A stretch of 64,000 nucleotides of DNA from Fibrobacter succinogenes (GCA_902756345.1 CACVQR010000013.1:1-64000), one strand, 5' to 3'. Shown: positions 15,487 through 25,586, counted from the stretch's first letter. Program-made: numbers and translations. The notes: a model not told the origin generated them from the letters alone.

Positions 15487-16422
15487 CTAGTTAATTTCAC
15501 GGATCTGACCATTGTCGTCGCAGTAAAGCTTGGTTGCCGGATAAACCTCGGTTTTCACCGGGTTGGCCTTTTCAGCTTCGGTACAGGCGCGATAAGCCCA
15601 GCCATGAGCCTTACCGAACATGACGTACTGGTAAGAAATGGCGAACGTATCGATGGCAACACTCTGCAGCATCGTCAAGTCATCGTCAACACCGTAGAAG
15701 TTCAACTGGTTCAAAACCTTCATGTGTGCGGTGGAAATCGCACCTGCAGTCGGCACCGAGATGGTGTCCATCTTCAAGGTATCCGTTTCAGCCTTGGTAC
15801 CCTTTTTATTGAAGCTCATCTTTTCGGTGATTTCAATATCCACAGTATCAGAGCAAGCGGTCTTGTCGCATGTCTTGTAGCCATGAACTGCCGTAATGGT
15901 CGTGCCATCTTCTGCATAGTCGATCTTACCGGTTACAGCACCCTTCTTTACGCCAAAGTAAACAAGGGTTACAACAGGGGCCGCAGCGTCGGTAGAGTCG
16001 TCAATCGCAAGTATCAAGGTGTCCCTTTTCGTTTCGCTTGCGAAAACGGAATCCTTAGTGCCACCGGCCCAGTCCTTTTCCCAGTCAGCTTCGGTAAAGC
16101 CGCCAAGCTGGGTAGAGACCATGATCGTGTGGAGCATTTCCGTATTGTCGGCATACTTGGCAACGTCAGCTTCCTTTGTAGAATCAAAAACAGCCTGAGT
16201 GCCATTTGCCTTGGCGGCATCAGCAAGTTTCGAATTGTAGCTTGCCACAAAATCCTTAATCTGGACACGGACCAATTCAGGGTGCAGCTGAATGTAAGCA
16301 GCATCGCTGAAATCTGCGGGGAAGTTTCCGGCCAACGCCTCTTCGTCGTCAACATCCATGGAGGAGCAGCCGATAAGAGCAGAGGCAACCGCAGCAGAGA
16401 ATAAAAGCTTAAAATTTTTCAT
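15487..16422 (-). CDS. Hypothetical lipoprotein of the barrel operon, 311 aa
   Basis: A lipoprotein with signal and lipobox ALIGC (Cys19) and ribosome site GAGGTG. The mature part is acidic and beta-rich with several Cys (CDKTACSD, YRACTEAE, KLYCDD) that could pair outside the cytoplasm. I do not recognise the family. It lies 14 nt before the GH18-like gene and 10 nt after the third barrel, so all are surely cotranscribed. It could be the periplasmic or surface partner of the barrels. Confidence 0.75.
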   Translation of the reverse strand: MKNFKLLFSAAVASALIGCSSMDVDDEEALAGNFPADFSDAAYIQLHPELVRVQIKDFVASYNSKLADAAKANGTQAVFDSTKEADVAKYADNTEMLHTIMVSTQLGGFTEADWEKDWAGGTKDSVFASETKRDTLILAIDDSTDAAAPVVTLVYFGVKKGAVTGKIDYAEDGTTITAVHGYKTCDKTACSDTVDIEITEKMSFNKKGTKAETDTLKMDTISVPTAGAISTAHMKVLNQLNFYGVDDDLTMLQSVAIDTFAISYQYVMFGKAHGWAYRACTEAEKANPVKTEVYPATKLYCDDNGQIREIN

Positions 16423-16432
16423 TGCACACCTC

Positions 16433-18583
16433 TTAGAAGTTCACCGTCACGTCGGCGATGATAACGTTCTTGTCGATAGAAAGTTCTTGATTAGCAGGAG
16501 CGCCGGTAGCAAGGTCGATCGTCAGGAACGTCACCTTGTCCGTCAGCAAACCGTACTGGACAGAAAGGTAGGAGTTCGGAGCGATCTTGACTCGAGGACC
16601 AGCCAGGAGCAAGGATTCTTCGGCCTTGTTGATTAAGGCGGAACCGGACACCGGGTAAGCGATGCCGAATTCGCGAGTAGACATCTGGTAACCGGCTAGG
16701 AGAGCGAGAGGACCAACGACATCTACGTTCAAGCCGGCCATGATGCGGTCGTTCTTACGCTGGAAACCCTTGTCTTCTTCGCTGTGGTCGTAGGAGCCCT
16801 GGACCTTGATTTTGCGATCGAGACCCGCAATGCGGCCGACATCCACGCCGAGGCCTGCGCCATAACGCGTGTACTTGATTTCTTCGACATCGGAAGAGAC
16901 AGTCGAAATCATGCCGAAGATCGCATTCAGTTCAACTGCGCTGTTCCAGTTGAGGTCGACATTGACATTCAAACCCTTGCGGTCGGGAGTTGCAACACCC
17001 ATAGGCAGGGACATGTCATTTGCCGGATCCATCAGGAACAAGGCCTTGTTCTGGTCAGCAAGTTCAAGACGCTTCAGGACATCGGCATTGTAGCCGTTGC
17101 GATAGAAGTGGGCGCTCTTGTAGTTGTTGAACAGGCGAGAGTACATGTTGTTGGATTCCGCATCGTCGGTCAAGGCGTTCTTGGAATAAGACGTCATGAG
17201 GTTCGTTGCGTTGAGCGGATTGGAATTGTACACGGCCAGGTACATGTTTTCGAGGCTAGCCATGCCGAATTCATCAACCAGGCTAGTGTAGTTGGCGTCC
17301 TTGAACAGGGCATTAGCATTCAGCACCGAGGTGCCGCCACGGTATACCGGGCTAGAAGCCATTTCGCTCCAGAACTTTTCATCGTTCTGCAAGTACATCA
17401 CCTTGATGGAACCTTCGATACCAGCAATATCCAGGTTCACGAACGGTTCCACATAGAAGGCCATTCCGTCGTCCTTGAAAATTTCTTCTTCATGGACTTC
17501 TTCCTGCTTGGTGCTTTCAGAAACCTTGATGTAAATGAAGGACGTATCCATCGGGTTCGTGATAGCCGGGTCCATCTTGCTGGTGAATTCGGTAAGAGCG
17601 TATTCCTGCTTCTTGTAGTCCCTGACGTAGTCGCGGTCAACGCTCCACCAGCTCTTGGCAAGTTCGCCGTTCAAGCCGAAGGAAACCGGAAGATTCGAGA
17701 GCAGTTCCTTGGAATCAAAACCGATTTCAGCAGAAACCACTGCGTTGTCTTCGTAGTACACGGTGTCGGACTTAGCGATAGCGCGGGAGCGACGGCTCTT
17801 TTCGCGGTCAAACACATCGGTGTAGTTCACGCCCAAGTGTGCGCCAAAGGCGTCGGCACCGAGACGCAGGCCGTAGAAGTAGCGGTCAGAGAAATCGAAG
17901 TCGAAGAACACCTGGTCATACTTCTTGGCAGTGTTGCGCATACGGGCACCCGTTGCCTGAGCATGAATATCGCTGAAGGGGCCGATATTGCCGCTATGGA
18001 AGTCGGCGTTCAAGCCCTGCATCAGGCGGTTGCTCGTGGTATCGAGGTTACGCATGGCCAAAGCTTCGACTCGCTTCTGGGCAAAGATTTCGGGTTCCTG
18101 GAGCAGTTTCTGCTGCGGAGTGTACAAGGTGTAGGGAGTAAAGCCTACGCGCATGTAACCCAGGTTGAAATCCAGGTGCTTGTTCAAGATAGAGCCATCG
18201 TAGCTGAACCAGTGGCCAATCACCGGATTGTTGTTTTCGTCAAAAGCGTTCTGCCAATCCTTGTGCAGGCGGAGTTCCAAGTGGATCTGGGTTTCAGAGC
18301 TCGGACGTGCCGTGAGCACCAGGTTAGCGTCTGTATAAGCCTGGTTTTCCTGAGTCGGAGAATCATCGCTGAACTGGTCGGACTTGGCCATGGAGGTAAG
18401 GCCACCAGCCTTGATGTTTCCGTTGAGTTTAAGTCCCAAAACTGCGGCGTTCAGAGAGTCAAGCTTCTGCAGCAAAGAAGTCTGCTGGGCTTCCACGCTC
18501 TCGCCTTCGGCAAAGGCCGTTGCAGCAGAGAAGAGGATTGCGGAAGTAAGACCGAAAGCGGAAATTTTCTTATTGAACATCAT
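16433..18583 (-). CDS. Outer-membrane beta-barrel protein, operon copy 3
   Basis: A 716-aa protein with signal peptide (cleavage near AFAEG), a short helical N-terminal stretch (QQTSLLQKLDSLNAAVLG), then many amphipathic strands and a final TVNF. The terminal Phe is the usual signal for barrel assembly. The N-terminal layout (LQKLDSLNA, then a G-N/A-I-x-A strand) and motifs such as YTLYTPQQKLLQEPEIFAQKR also occur in the gene upstream (LTLFLPSLDIMYEPQIFARKR), so the two are diverged duplicates. The start ATG follows GGAGG. Putative porin or surface adhesin scaffold; substrate unknown. Confidence 0.82.
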   Translation of the reverse strand: MMFNKKISAFGLTSAILFSAATAFAEGESVEAQQTSLLQKLDSLNAAVLGLKLNGNIKAGGLTSMAKSDQFSDDSPTQENQAYTDANLVLTARPSSETQIHLELRLHKDWQNAFDENNNPVIGHWFSYDGSILNKHLDFNLGYMRVGFTPYTLYTPQQKLLQEPEIFAQKRVEALAMRNLDTTSNRLMQGLNADFHSGNIGPFSDIHAQATGARMRNTAKKYDQVFFDFDFSDRYFYGLRLGADAFGAHLGVNYTDVFDREKSRRSRAIAKSDTVYYEDNAVVSAEIGFDSKELLSNLPVSFGLNGELAKSWWSVDRDYVRDYKKQEYALTEFTSKMDPAITNPMDTSFIYIKVSESTKQEEVHEEEIFKDDGMAFYVEPFVNLDIAGIEGSIKVMYLQNDEKFWSEMASSPVYRGGTSVLNANALFKDANYTSLVDEFGMASLENMYLAVYNSNPLNATNLMTSYSKNALTDDAESNNMYSRLFNNYKSAHFYRNGYNADVLKRLELADQNKALFLMDPANDMSLPMGVATPDRKGLNVNVDLNWNSAVELNAIFGMISTVSSDVEEIKYTRYGAGLGVDVGRIAGLDRKIKVQGSYDHSEEDKGFQRKNDRIMAGLNVDVVGPLALLAGYQMSTREFGIAYPVSGSALINKAEESLLLAGPRVKIAPNSYLSVQYGLLTDKVTFLTIDLATGAPANQELSIDKNVIIADVTVNF

Positions 18584-18598
18584 ACTTACACCCTCCCA

Positions 18599-20860
18599 TT
18601 AAAATTCCACGTTAATGGAGGCTTCAAGGAGCATCTGCGAGAATTCATGCTTGAACATTCCAGTCGCATCCTTCTTTACATCGTAATAATCCGGCAGGTT
18701 CGGGGAGCCGTCGACGGCGCCGGCGACAAGGAGACCGGTATTGTATTCGTTTTCGACATTGATCATACCAAAGTTCACGGCGAGCCATGCGTTAGGAGCA
18801 ATGTTGTAGTCGAGGCCGACCATCCACTGCATCTGCGTCCCCTTCAGCAAGGGAGCATTCTGCGTAATCGCATTAGACGTATTCGTGAATTCCGTATTGA
18901 TCATCTGCACGCCGAGATTCACGCCGAGACGCGGCAGGTACTGCACGTAGAGGCCGCCGTTGATGAAGTCGGACTTTACTTCGGACTTCAGCTCAGCTGC
19001 GCCAAGCGCTGCCATGAAATCGGTTTCCAAGGAACGTTCGGAATGCTTGTAGGAACCGGAGATTTCAAGCGGCTTCGTGAAACCGATCATCTTGAAGATG
19101 TCGACCTTGGCGCCGCCGCCGAATTCCATGTAGTTTGCAGCCTTGTAGCTGATGGTCGAAACGTTGCCCATATGGTCGTCTTTCACAACCTTCAGGCCCT
19201 TGACCTGGTTGAACATGCTGAACATACCCTGGACTTCGGCAAAGTCCTTGAAATTGCCGGTCAAGGTAGCACGGGCACCCATACGGTTCGGAGTAGCAAG
19301 GCCGTTAGGCAAGGCAAGCTGGAGAGCCGGGTCATAGAGCGTTTCCATCAAAGCGAGCTGGTTGCGCGTGAAGACGTTGGTCGTCCAGGAATTCTTGTTG
19401 TAGTTAGCGATGCTGTAGCTTTCGACATCGGAACCGGCAAATGCGTTATCGTCGGTACCGAGAGTCGTTGCCACCGGGCTGAACTTCGGGTCGAAATTAT
19501 AGAGAGCGTCAAAGGAAGAATACAGCGGAGAGTTCACGCCGAACTTGACCGTCTGACCGTCCTTATCGGAGTTCTGGATGCGTTGGGCAAAGAATCGCGG
19601 AGACTGAGCGAGGTTATTGAACCAGTTGCTGTCGTTCATCACGAAGTCGACACCAAGGCGGGCACCGAAGGTTTCGTTCTTGTAGCCCACGTTCGCATTG
19701 ACCAAGAGAGCCGTACCGCTCAGGTCTTCGGTATGGAAGCTGTCGAGAGCGACATAAGGTTCTTGATCTTCGTTCAAGGCGAGTCCGACCAGGTTACCCA
19801 TTTCGTCGTACTGGAGAGCGTAAGAAGAGTCGGCCGTATAAACCTTGTCGTTGGACATCGCGAATTCGCCAGTCACATCGAGAATCAGGTTGTTGTTCCC
19901 CATAAGCGAGGCCACGTCGGCACCCAAGCGACCGCTTACGACCAAAGTCTTCTGCGGGTTGAGTTCGTAGGGGTTGATCGATTCGCGTTCATACGGGTTC
20001 GTGTAGTTATTTTTCGGATGACGGTAAGTGTAGGAATAGCTGTCTTCGTTATCGAAGATGTACATGGGAGTCACACCCACGTAGACATTGCGATTGACAG
20101 GCAGGAGTTCGAAGTTACCGGCCAAGAGGAACTTGTCCATGTTGGCTGCCTGGGAGGCGCCCCAGACATGTTCGTTAGGCATGATGTTGCCTTCGGCACC
20201 GCCGAGGTCCAAGACCGCGGTACGGTTGATACGGGCGAACAAACCTTCGGCACGGACCTGACCAAGGGCAAAACCGAGATCCTTACGGAACTGGAGGTTG
20301 ACACCCTGCAGGTTACGCTGGTTGCCTTCGATCATCTGTTCGTGTTCGGCCATGTAACGCTTGCGGGCAAAGATCTGCGGTTCGTACATGATATCGAGGC
20401 TCGGCAAGAACAACGTCAGCGGAGAGTACTGCTGGCGGAAATCACCGACGACCCAGTAGAAGGAATCATCCAGATTGCCTTCGACATTGAGCCATGCGAC
20501 CGAGACGGTCTTTGCGGCAGAAGCGAAGTATTCCTGCATGCCGGCGCCCAGGCGTACCATTGCGTTTGCACGCACATTTTCCCAGGGGCGGAAACCGAAG
20601 TTAATGTCAGCAGTCACGAATTCGTCTTTTTCGACACTCGGCATGTGGTTGAGACCCGAATAATCGTTGTCGGTTTCGAACCTGGACGACTGGGCAACCG
20701 CGCGAATGGCACCGGTGATTTCAAGACCGCGCTTGGCGTTGATGGAATCTACCTTGCTCTCGAGCAATTCCTGATTTTCTACAGCCGTAGCTGCAGAAGC
20801 GGCCATGGAGGCGGCAAGAATGGCGGCAAAAGTCTTTTTCATATTCATAATCTTTTTCAT
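18599..20860 (-). CDS. Outer-membrane beta-barrel protein, operon copy 2
   Basis: I choose the ATG at 20858-20860 (753 aa), 8 nt after AGGGGG; a GTG three codons earlier sits too close to that site. It has a signal peptide (MNMKKTFAAILAASMAASA), a short coil (NQELLESKVDSINAKRGLE) and a large beta-strand region, ending NVEF with a terminal Phe. The segment PSLDIMYEPQIFARKRYMAE matches the copy 3 protein. It sits 15 nt before copy 3 and about 15 nt after copy 1. An outer-membrane pore or adhesin role is inferred from architecture. Confidence 0.82.
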   Translation of the reverse strand: MKKIMNMKKTFAAILAASMAASAATAVENQELLESKVDSINAKRGLEITGAIRAVAQSSRFETDNDYSGLNHMPSVEKDEFVTADINFGFRPWENVRANAMVRLGAGMQEYFASAAKTVSVAWLNVEGNLDDSFYWVVGDFRQQYSPLTLFLPSLDIMYEPQIFARKRYMAEHEQMIEGNQRNLQGVNLQFRKDLGFALGQVRAEGLFARINRTAVLDLGGAEGNIMPNEHVWGASQAANMDKFLLAGNFELLPVNRNVYVGVTPMYIFDNEDSYSYTYRHPKNNYTNPYERESINPYELNPQKTLVVSGRLGADVASLMGNNNLILDVTGEFAMSNDKVYTADSSYALQYDEMGNLVGLALNEDQEPYVALDSFHTEDLSGTALLVNANVGYKNETFGARLGVDFVMNDSNWFNNLAQSPRFFAQRIQNSDKDGQTVKFGVNSPLYSSFDALYNFDPKFSPVATTLGTDDNAFAGSDVESYSIANYNKNSWTTNVFTRNQLALMETLYDPALQLALPNGLATPNRMGARATLTGNFKDFAEVQGMFSMFNQVKGLKVVKDDHMGNVSTISYKAANYMEFGGGAKVDIFKMIGFTKPLEISGSYKHSERSLETDFMAALGAAELKSEVKSDFINGGLYVQYLPRLGVNLGVQMINTEFTNTSNAITQNAPLLKGTQMQWMVGLDYNIAPNAWLAVNFGMINVENEYNTGLLVAGAVDGSPNLPDYYDVKKDATGMFKHEFSQMLLEASINVEF

Positions 20861-20875
20861 GTTCTGCACCCCCTA

Positions 20876-23431
20876 TTAGAACCAAGCCTTAGCTTCGGCA
20901 GAAATGTAGTGGGAATGCCAGTCATTAACCGAAATCGCTTCGTCGGAATGAGTCATCCACTTATAGCGAACGTGCAGACCAGCGCGATCGGCGAAGTCCC
21001 AGTCAAAGCCGATACCGATTGCGGTTTCGAGGTAGTTGATCGGGGCCTTTTCGTAGTACAGAGAAGTAAAGCTGTTGATCAGGCTAGAGGTCTTGGAAAT
21101 GTTCGGGGATACTTCCTTGGCCGTATAAGCGTTTTCGGCGCGGAAGGTTTCAAGACCGAGAACACCCACCATGTGGAAGGTCGGGGTCACAGCGACAGAC
21201 GGTTCAAAGTGACCGTAGAAGCTCCACAAGAGCATGTCCTTCTGGGATTCGCTGTAGGCAATCGGGGCGATCGTCGTAGAGAGACCGGAGATTGCGGCGT
21301 AGCCCGTCATCATGATCGTGCGGTCGGTACCGAACCAGCCACCGATATCATAGCCACCCATGAAGGAGAGGTAAGAAGACCACTTGGTGTGAGACGGAAC
21401 TTCACCCTTTTCGATCTGTTCGGTGCTTTCGTAGGCAACGAAAGATTCCCAGAGTTCCCAAGTTCCACCATAGAGACCGCCCTGCTGGCGATACTGCTTG
21501 ATACCCCTGTCGGAACCAACCATGGTACCGGTACGGGCCACGTAGGCAGCGCCATCGGCGTTACCGGAGTCAGCCACGAACAGAGGCTTGTGCTTGGTCC
21601 AGGAATTCGTGGATTCCCACATGTTACGACCGTTCAAGCGGTAGTTGAAGAAAATGACATCCTGACCGTCTTCGATCTGGCGATGCAAACCGTACTGCAA
21701 GTCAAAGTAGCCACGGTTGAAGGTCGGTTCCAACTTGAAGTTGAGGCCGGCCATGTTCGGGGTGTAGCGGAGAGAACCACCGTTCAGGTAGGCTTCGTCC
21801 TTACGCCAGCTGTTGAAGCGGGACGGGTTGCTCAAAGAATACGGAGAGTAGAAATCCTTCGGGAGGAAGATCGCTTCGACCGTCATGGGCCAGCCTTCGA
21901 CATACTTGGACTGGGCCTTCACGTAAACACCCACCTGCGGGGTATTCATCTTGGATTCGTTAGCATCCGGGAGGTAACCACTACTGACGTTTGCTTCGCT
22001 GTAGTTAGCGGCATCGGCAGTCTGGTAGAAGCGGACAGAGTCCGTCATGCTGAGGGCCACATCGGCCATCAAGTAGAGTTTCGGAGTAACGTTACCCTTG
22101 ACGTCGATAGAAGCGACATGCGTATTGAGGATCGTGGGGCCGACATCGGAGAACTTAATCCACTGGTTACGGAATTCGTCTTCGTAAATGATGTCGTCGT
22201 CAAAGATGACGCCCATGTAGTTCAAGCCGAGAGTCAGGTTGTCCGCAATTTTTTCCTTGGCGATACGGCCATGGTAAATGGAACCGCGGAAGTCGTAAGT
22301 ACCGGACATTTCAAGTTCGCCAGGCTGGCCACCGTACATGCGCAGACCGTCACGGGTACCGATGTCGGCGTCGGCCGGCTGGGACACGAGGAACTGGGCC
22401 TTCATGTTGAACGGGAGCTGATAGACGTTGGCAAACACACCACCGAAGCTGCGGTTGGTCCAGAATGCACGGCCACCTTCCTTGACGGGCTTGAACACCT
22501 TTTCCTTATAGTAGGTAGAAACAGTCTTTTCGTCTTCGAACAGTTCATACTGCCAAGCGAAGCGCGGGTTGGTTTCACGTTCCCACATAGTGAGCGGAGA
22601 AGCGTTTGCCCAGATAACACCACCGGCGGTCACGTAAGCGCCAAAGACGCCTGCACGAATGTCCACGCCGAAGTTCATTTCTTCGTTCACGGTCGTGGAG
22701 TAGTAGTCCGTGGAGTGGTCATACAGGACATGTTCGTCCTTGTTGCCAGGAACCTGAGTCGGGTGCTTGGCAAGGTTGTTGCCATAGAGACCGGACAGGT
22801 CGAACGGGAAGCTCATGTTCGTCCAGAGGGTCATGTACGAGTTCGGCATGGCCACAATGTTCATGTTGAGCACGGCGTCCACCGAGGTACGGGCCATGTC
22901 GTTCTTGGCCCACGGGCTAACATCGGAATAGTGGAAGTTCTTCAAGCGGAAGGCCAAGTAACCGGAAACCGCCATCGGAAGATCGTCCTTACCCATAATG
23001 GTCGATTCCATGTTGTTGGCAAGGGTATCGAGACCTTCTTCCACGTTGGCCATCTGCGTCTTGGAGTCAAGATGCGAGGAGGCGTTCACGACGAGCGGCT
23101 GGTAAGGAGCCTTTTCGGCCGGAGTCGCAAGGTCGCGAGCGGGGGCGGCTTCTTCAGCCACCGGTTCGGGCTCGTAAGCCGGTTCAGGTTCGGCGGCAGC
23201 TTCTTCGACAGGTTCTTCTGCCGGAGTTTCTTCAGCGGGTTCTTCGGCAGCAGATTCTTCTGCGGCCGGTTCAGATTCGGATGCTTCCGCAACAGATTCT
23301 TCGGAGCTTTCTTCAGCAGCGGGAGCGGCTTCTTCGAATTCTTCGGTAGAAGGCACTTCGTCGTCCATCTGGGCCAGGGCCAAAGACGTGCAGCAAAGCA
23401 GAGTCGTAAATAGTGTAGGTAATTTGCGCAT
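20876..23431 (-). CDS. Outer-membrane beta-barrel protein with acidic Ala/Glu/Pro N-terminal region, operon copy 1
   Basis: An 851-aa protein: signal peptide (TLLCCTSLALAQ), then about 80 residues of Glu/Ala/Pro/Ser repeats (EEPAEETPAEEP-like), then a barrel of alternating aromatic strands ending KAWF. The acidic region would be extended and periplasmic, perhaps spanning peptidoglycan or binding a partner. The barrel part has long, Asn/Trp-rich loops that could face glycans. It is the second gene of the operon, 9 nt after the jelly-roll gene, with ribosome site AGAGG. Confidence 0.82.
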   Translation of the reverse strand: MRKLPTLFTTLLCCTSLALAQMDDEVPSTEEFEEAAPAAEESSEESVAEASESEPAAEESAAEEPAEETPAEEPVEEAAAEPEPAYEPEPVAEEAAPARDLATPAEKAPYQPLVVNASSHLDSKTQMANVEEGLDTLANNMESTIMGKDDLPMAVSGYLAFRLKNFHYSDVSPWAKNDMARTSVDAVLNMNIVAMPNSYMTLWTNMSFPFDLSGLYGNNLAKHPTQVPGNKDEHVLYDHSTDYYSTTVNEEMNFGVDIRAGVFGAYVTAGGVIWANASPLTMWERETNPRFAWQYELFEDEKTVSTYYKEKVFKPVKEGGRAFWTNRSFGGVFANVYQLPFNMKAQFLVSQPADADIGTRDGLRMYGGQPGELEMSGTYDFRGSIYHGRIAKEKIADNLTLGLNYMGVIFDDDIIYEDEFRNQWIKFSDVGPTILNTHVASIDVKGNVTPKLYLMADVALSMTDSVRFYQTADAANYSEANVSSGYLPDANESKMNTPQVGVYVKAQSKYVEGWPMTVEAIFLPKDFYSPYSLSNPSRFNSWRKDEAYLNGGSLRYTPNMAGLNFKLEPTFNRGYFDLQYGLHRQIEDGQDVIFFNYRLNGRNMWESTNSWTKHKPLFVADSGNADGAAYVARTGTMVGSDRGIKQYRQQGGLYGGTWELWESFVAYESTEQIEKGEVPSHTKWSSYLSFMGGYDIGGWFGTDRTIMMTGYAAISGLSTTIAPIAYSESQKDMLLWSFYGHFEPSVAVTPTFHMVGVLGLETFRAENAYTAKEVSPNISKTSSLINSFTSLYYEKAPINYLETAIGIGFDWDFADRAGLHVRYKWMTHSDEAISVNDWHSHYISAEAKAWF

Positions 23432-23440
23432 AAAATCCTC

Positions 23441-24184
23441 TTAAATCTCGTTGCGGAACGGATAGTTCATCGGACCTTCGTAAGCCTTACCGTGCTTCTT
23501 GATCACGATATCGTCAATCCAGACCTTGAAGGACTCGTTTTCGTCTTTACGGACTTCGAGACGGAATCCCTTGAAGTTGCTCCAGCTAAACGGCAACATG
23601 ACTTCGCGGGTATTCTTGGCATCCCAGTACACACCAGTCGTACCGAACAACTTGAGGGGAATGCTAAAGTGTTTCCATTCCGTAGTGATTTCGCCAAGGC
23701 TCTTGGAACGGAGCTTCACCTGCAGGGATTCGCCACCGCTCTTCACGCCGTCATCAACGAGCACGAACAAGGCGTTTTCGCCGCCCTGGGCACCCTTGAT
23801 CCAGAATTCCAGGACACCTTCTTCGAAATACGGAGTCAAGTCGACAGAACCGGCAATACAAATAGCCACACCGGAATAGTCGCTTGCGATAAGTTCAATT
23901 TCCATGGAAAGGGCGCCTTCCATGGCATACTTGTCCGTAAGTACCGGTTCGGGGTTTTCACGCGGGTACTGGTAGGTATATCCACCACCACGCGGAATAG
24001 CTTCACGCATCACGACGGACACGACATCTTTGTCGGGTCGGAACGGCTTCGCCTGTTTAGTGACAAAACGGGACTGGTCGCGGTCGCGATAGTCGCTAAA
24101 ACCATAACCAGCAAAAGAGAAAGACGCTAAAAGGAGTACGCCCAAGGCGCACACCCAGCTTGCTTTATGCGGATTTGCTTTCAT
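23441..24184 (-). CDS. Secreted jelly-roll (CBM11/CIA30-like) protein, first gene of the barrel operon
   Basis: A 247-aa exported protein with signal peptide ending at SFAGYG. Residues about 85-235 have the strand order of a galactose-binding jelly roll: ALSMEIELIASDYSGVAI, GVLEFWIKGAQGG, LFVLVDDG, WKHFSIPL, FKGFRLEV and VWIDDIVI. The last pair is the typical closing strand of CBM11 and CIA30-like domains. No enzyme motif is seen. Its position at the head of an operon of three barrels, a lipoprotein and a pseudo-GH18 suggests a periplasmic or surface carbohydrate-binding subunit. Confidence 0.8.
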   Translation of the reverse strand: MKANPHKASWVCALGVLLLASFSFAGYGFSDYRDRDQSRFVTKQAKPFRPDKDVVSVVMREAIPRGGGYTYQYPRENPEPVLTDKYAMEGALSMEIELIASDYSGVAICIAGSVDLTPYFEEGVLEFWIKGAQGGENALFVLVDDGVKSGGESLQVKLRSKSLGEITTEWKHFSIPLKLFGTTGVYWDAKNTREVMLPFSWSNFKGFRLEVRKDENESFKVWIDDIVIKKHGKAYEGPMNYPFRNEI

Positions 24185-24422
24185 AATATCTAAAATTCTC
24201 CAGATACGGACGGGTACAATATAACTTGTTTTTGAGGGGTTCGGAGGCGCTGTTTTGCAAAAAAAAGGTTGAAGTGGGGTAAATTCTCCCCAAATTTCTT
24301 ATTTTTCGCTATTTTTCGCGTTTTCGTAAGTAAACACATTATTTTTACTACAGATTGTCCAATCCGTAAAAAAAGTGTAATTTTATTTTACAACCAAGAT
24401 ATTGCCTAATATAGAGGTCTTT

Positions 24423-25577
24423 ATGAAATTTCCGCACTCCTATTCGTTAGCTCTTGCGCTCGCAGGCAGCATTCTAATTTCCGCCTGTTCTAGCGAAAGC
24501 AGCCACAAAGCCGTGGAGCCGACTCCAGAAGAACCTGAACACCAGGTAATCGCCGTTGACTATTCCAAAGGCCGCGCCATGAACAAGCGCCTCGGCAAGG
24601 GAATCAACTTGGGAAACTCCTGGGATTCTCAGGGCAACTCGCTGGATTGCAGCTGGGGCAACTGCATCGAAGACAATGATTTTGCCGTAATCAAGAAAAC
24701 GGGTTTCAACTCCGTCCGTCTCCCGGTTCGTTGGCAGCAGAATTCCGACTACAGCACGCATACCGTCGATCCCGAACGTCTTGAAGGCGTAAAAGAAGAT
24801 ATCAAGCTCGCCTTGGCGCAAGGCCTCGCTGTCGTCGTGAACTTCCACCACTACGTGGAATTGAACAACGCCGGCAACAAGTTCAGTTCTGATCCGGCTG
24901 CCTACAACGCCGAAAAGGAACATTTCTTGCAGTTGTGGGCACAAGTCGCAGCCGAGCTGGACGCTATCGCTCCGGACTCCATGCTTGTTTTCGAGATCCT
25001 GAACGAACCCACCATCGCAAACGCACAAATGGTGGACGAACTCCTGAACGACGCATACAAAGTAATTCGCGCTACGGCACCCGGAAAGACGATCATGTTC
25101 GAATCTTACCACGCCGCCAAATTTGCCGACTTGAGTATACTGCACTTGCCGCAAGACGGCAACATCATTTATTCCGGCCATTATTACGAACCCTTCAGCT
25201 ATAGCCACCAAGGGCACAGCTACCCCTGCAAGGGCGACGCCGCCTACGCCAACAACGCCATGTACGACCTTCAGACTTATGTCAAGCAGGCAACGGCTCT
25301 TTATCCGGACGTAAATGGCGGGCACATTCCCATGAACATGGGTGAATTCGGTATTTCGGGCGGTGGCGACTTCGCAAACTCCAGGGAATGCGACGCCGAC
25401 GGCGTTCTCCCGTCTGCAAGAATGAAGGCCCAGTGGGCAGAAAAGTCGATTGAAATTGCCGAAAGCCTGGACATGTCTTGGCACTACTGGGGCTTTACGA
25501 AGGTCGGCGGATTCGAAGCCTACGACCGCAATGAAGCCACCTGGTACGAAGGCTTCCCTGCAGCATTCGGACTTTAA
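24423..25577 (+). CDS. GH5 cellulase lipoprotein
   Basis: I choose the ATG at 24423 (384 aa), preceded by GAGG; the upstream in-frame TTG is unlikely. The lipobox is LISAC (Cys22), followed by a short Pro/Glu linker. The GH5 domain has the endoglucanase pattern: KGINLGNSWD, FNSVRLPVRW, NFHHYVELN, proton donor in FEILNEP (Glu195), HYYEPFSYSHQG and nucleophile in NMGEFG (Glu308). All catalytic positions are intact. It is a cell-anchored cellulase or related beta-glucanase. It is divergent from the barrel operon, sharing a 238-bp AT-rich spacer. Confidence 0.92.
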   Translation: MKFPHSYSLALALAGSILISACSSESSHKAVEPTPEEPEHQVIAVDYSKGRAMNKRLGKGINLGNSWDSQGNSLDCSWGNCIEDNDFAVIKKTGFNSVRLPVRWQQNSDYSTHTVDPERLEGVKEDIKLALAQGLAVVVNFHHYVELNNAGNKFSSDPAAYNAEKEHFLQLWAQVAAELDAIAPDSMLVFEILNEPTIANAQMVDELLNDAYKVIRATAPGKTIMFESYHAAKFADLSILHLPQDGNIIYSGHYYEPFSYSHQGHSYPCKGDAAYANNAMYDLQTYVKQATALYPDVNGGHIPMNMGEFGISGGGDFANSRECDADGVLPSARMKAQWAEKSIEIAESLDMSWHYWGFTKVGGFEAYDRNEATWYEGFPAAFGL

Positions 25578-25586
25578 TAAGGCTTT

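Noticed and set aside
14456-15490. A 344-codon frame antisense to the GH18-like gene
   Set aside because: The minus-strand product has a signal peptide and GH18 strands; the plus-strand product has none and lacks a ribosome site.
16784-23413. A 2,209-codon open frame on the plus strand antisense to the three barrel genes
   Set aside because: The three barrel genes are in the same frame and strongly biased toward codons whose complements lack stops, so the antisense frame stays open. It has no ribosome site, no domain that reads as protein, and it crosses gene boundaries. It is a shadow.
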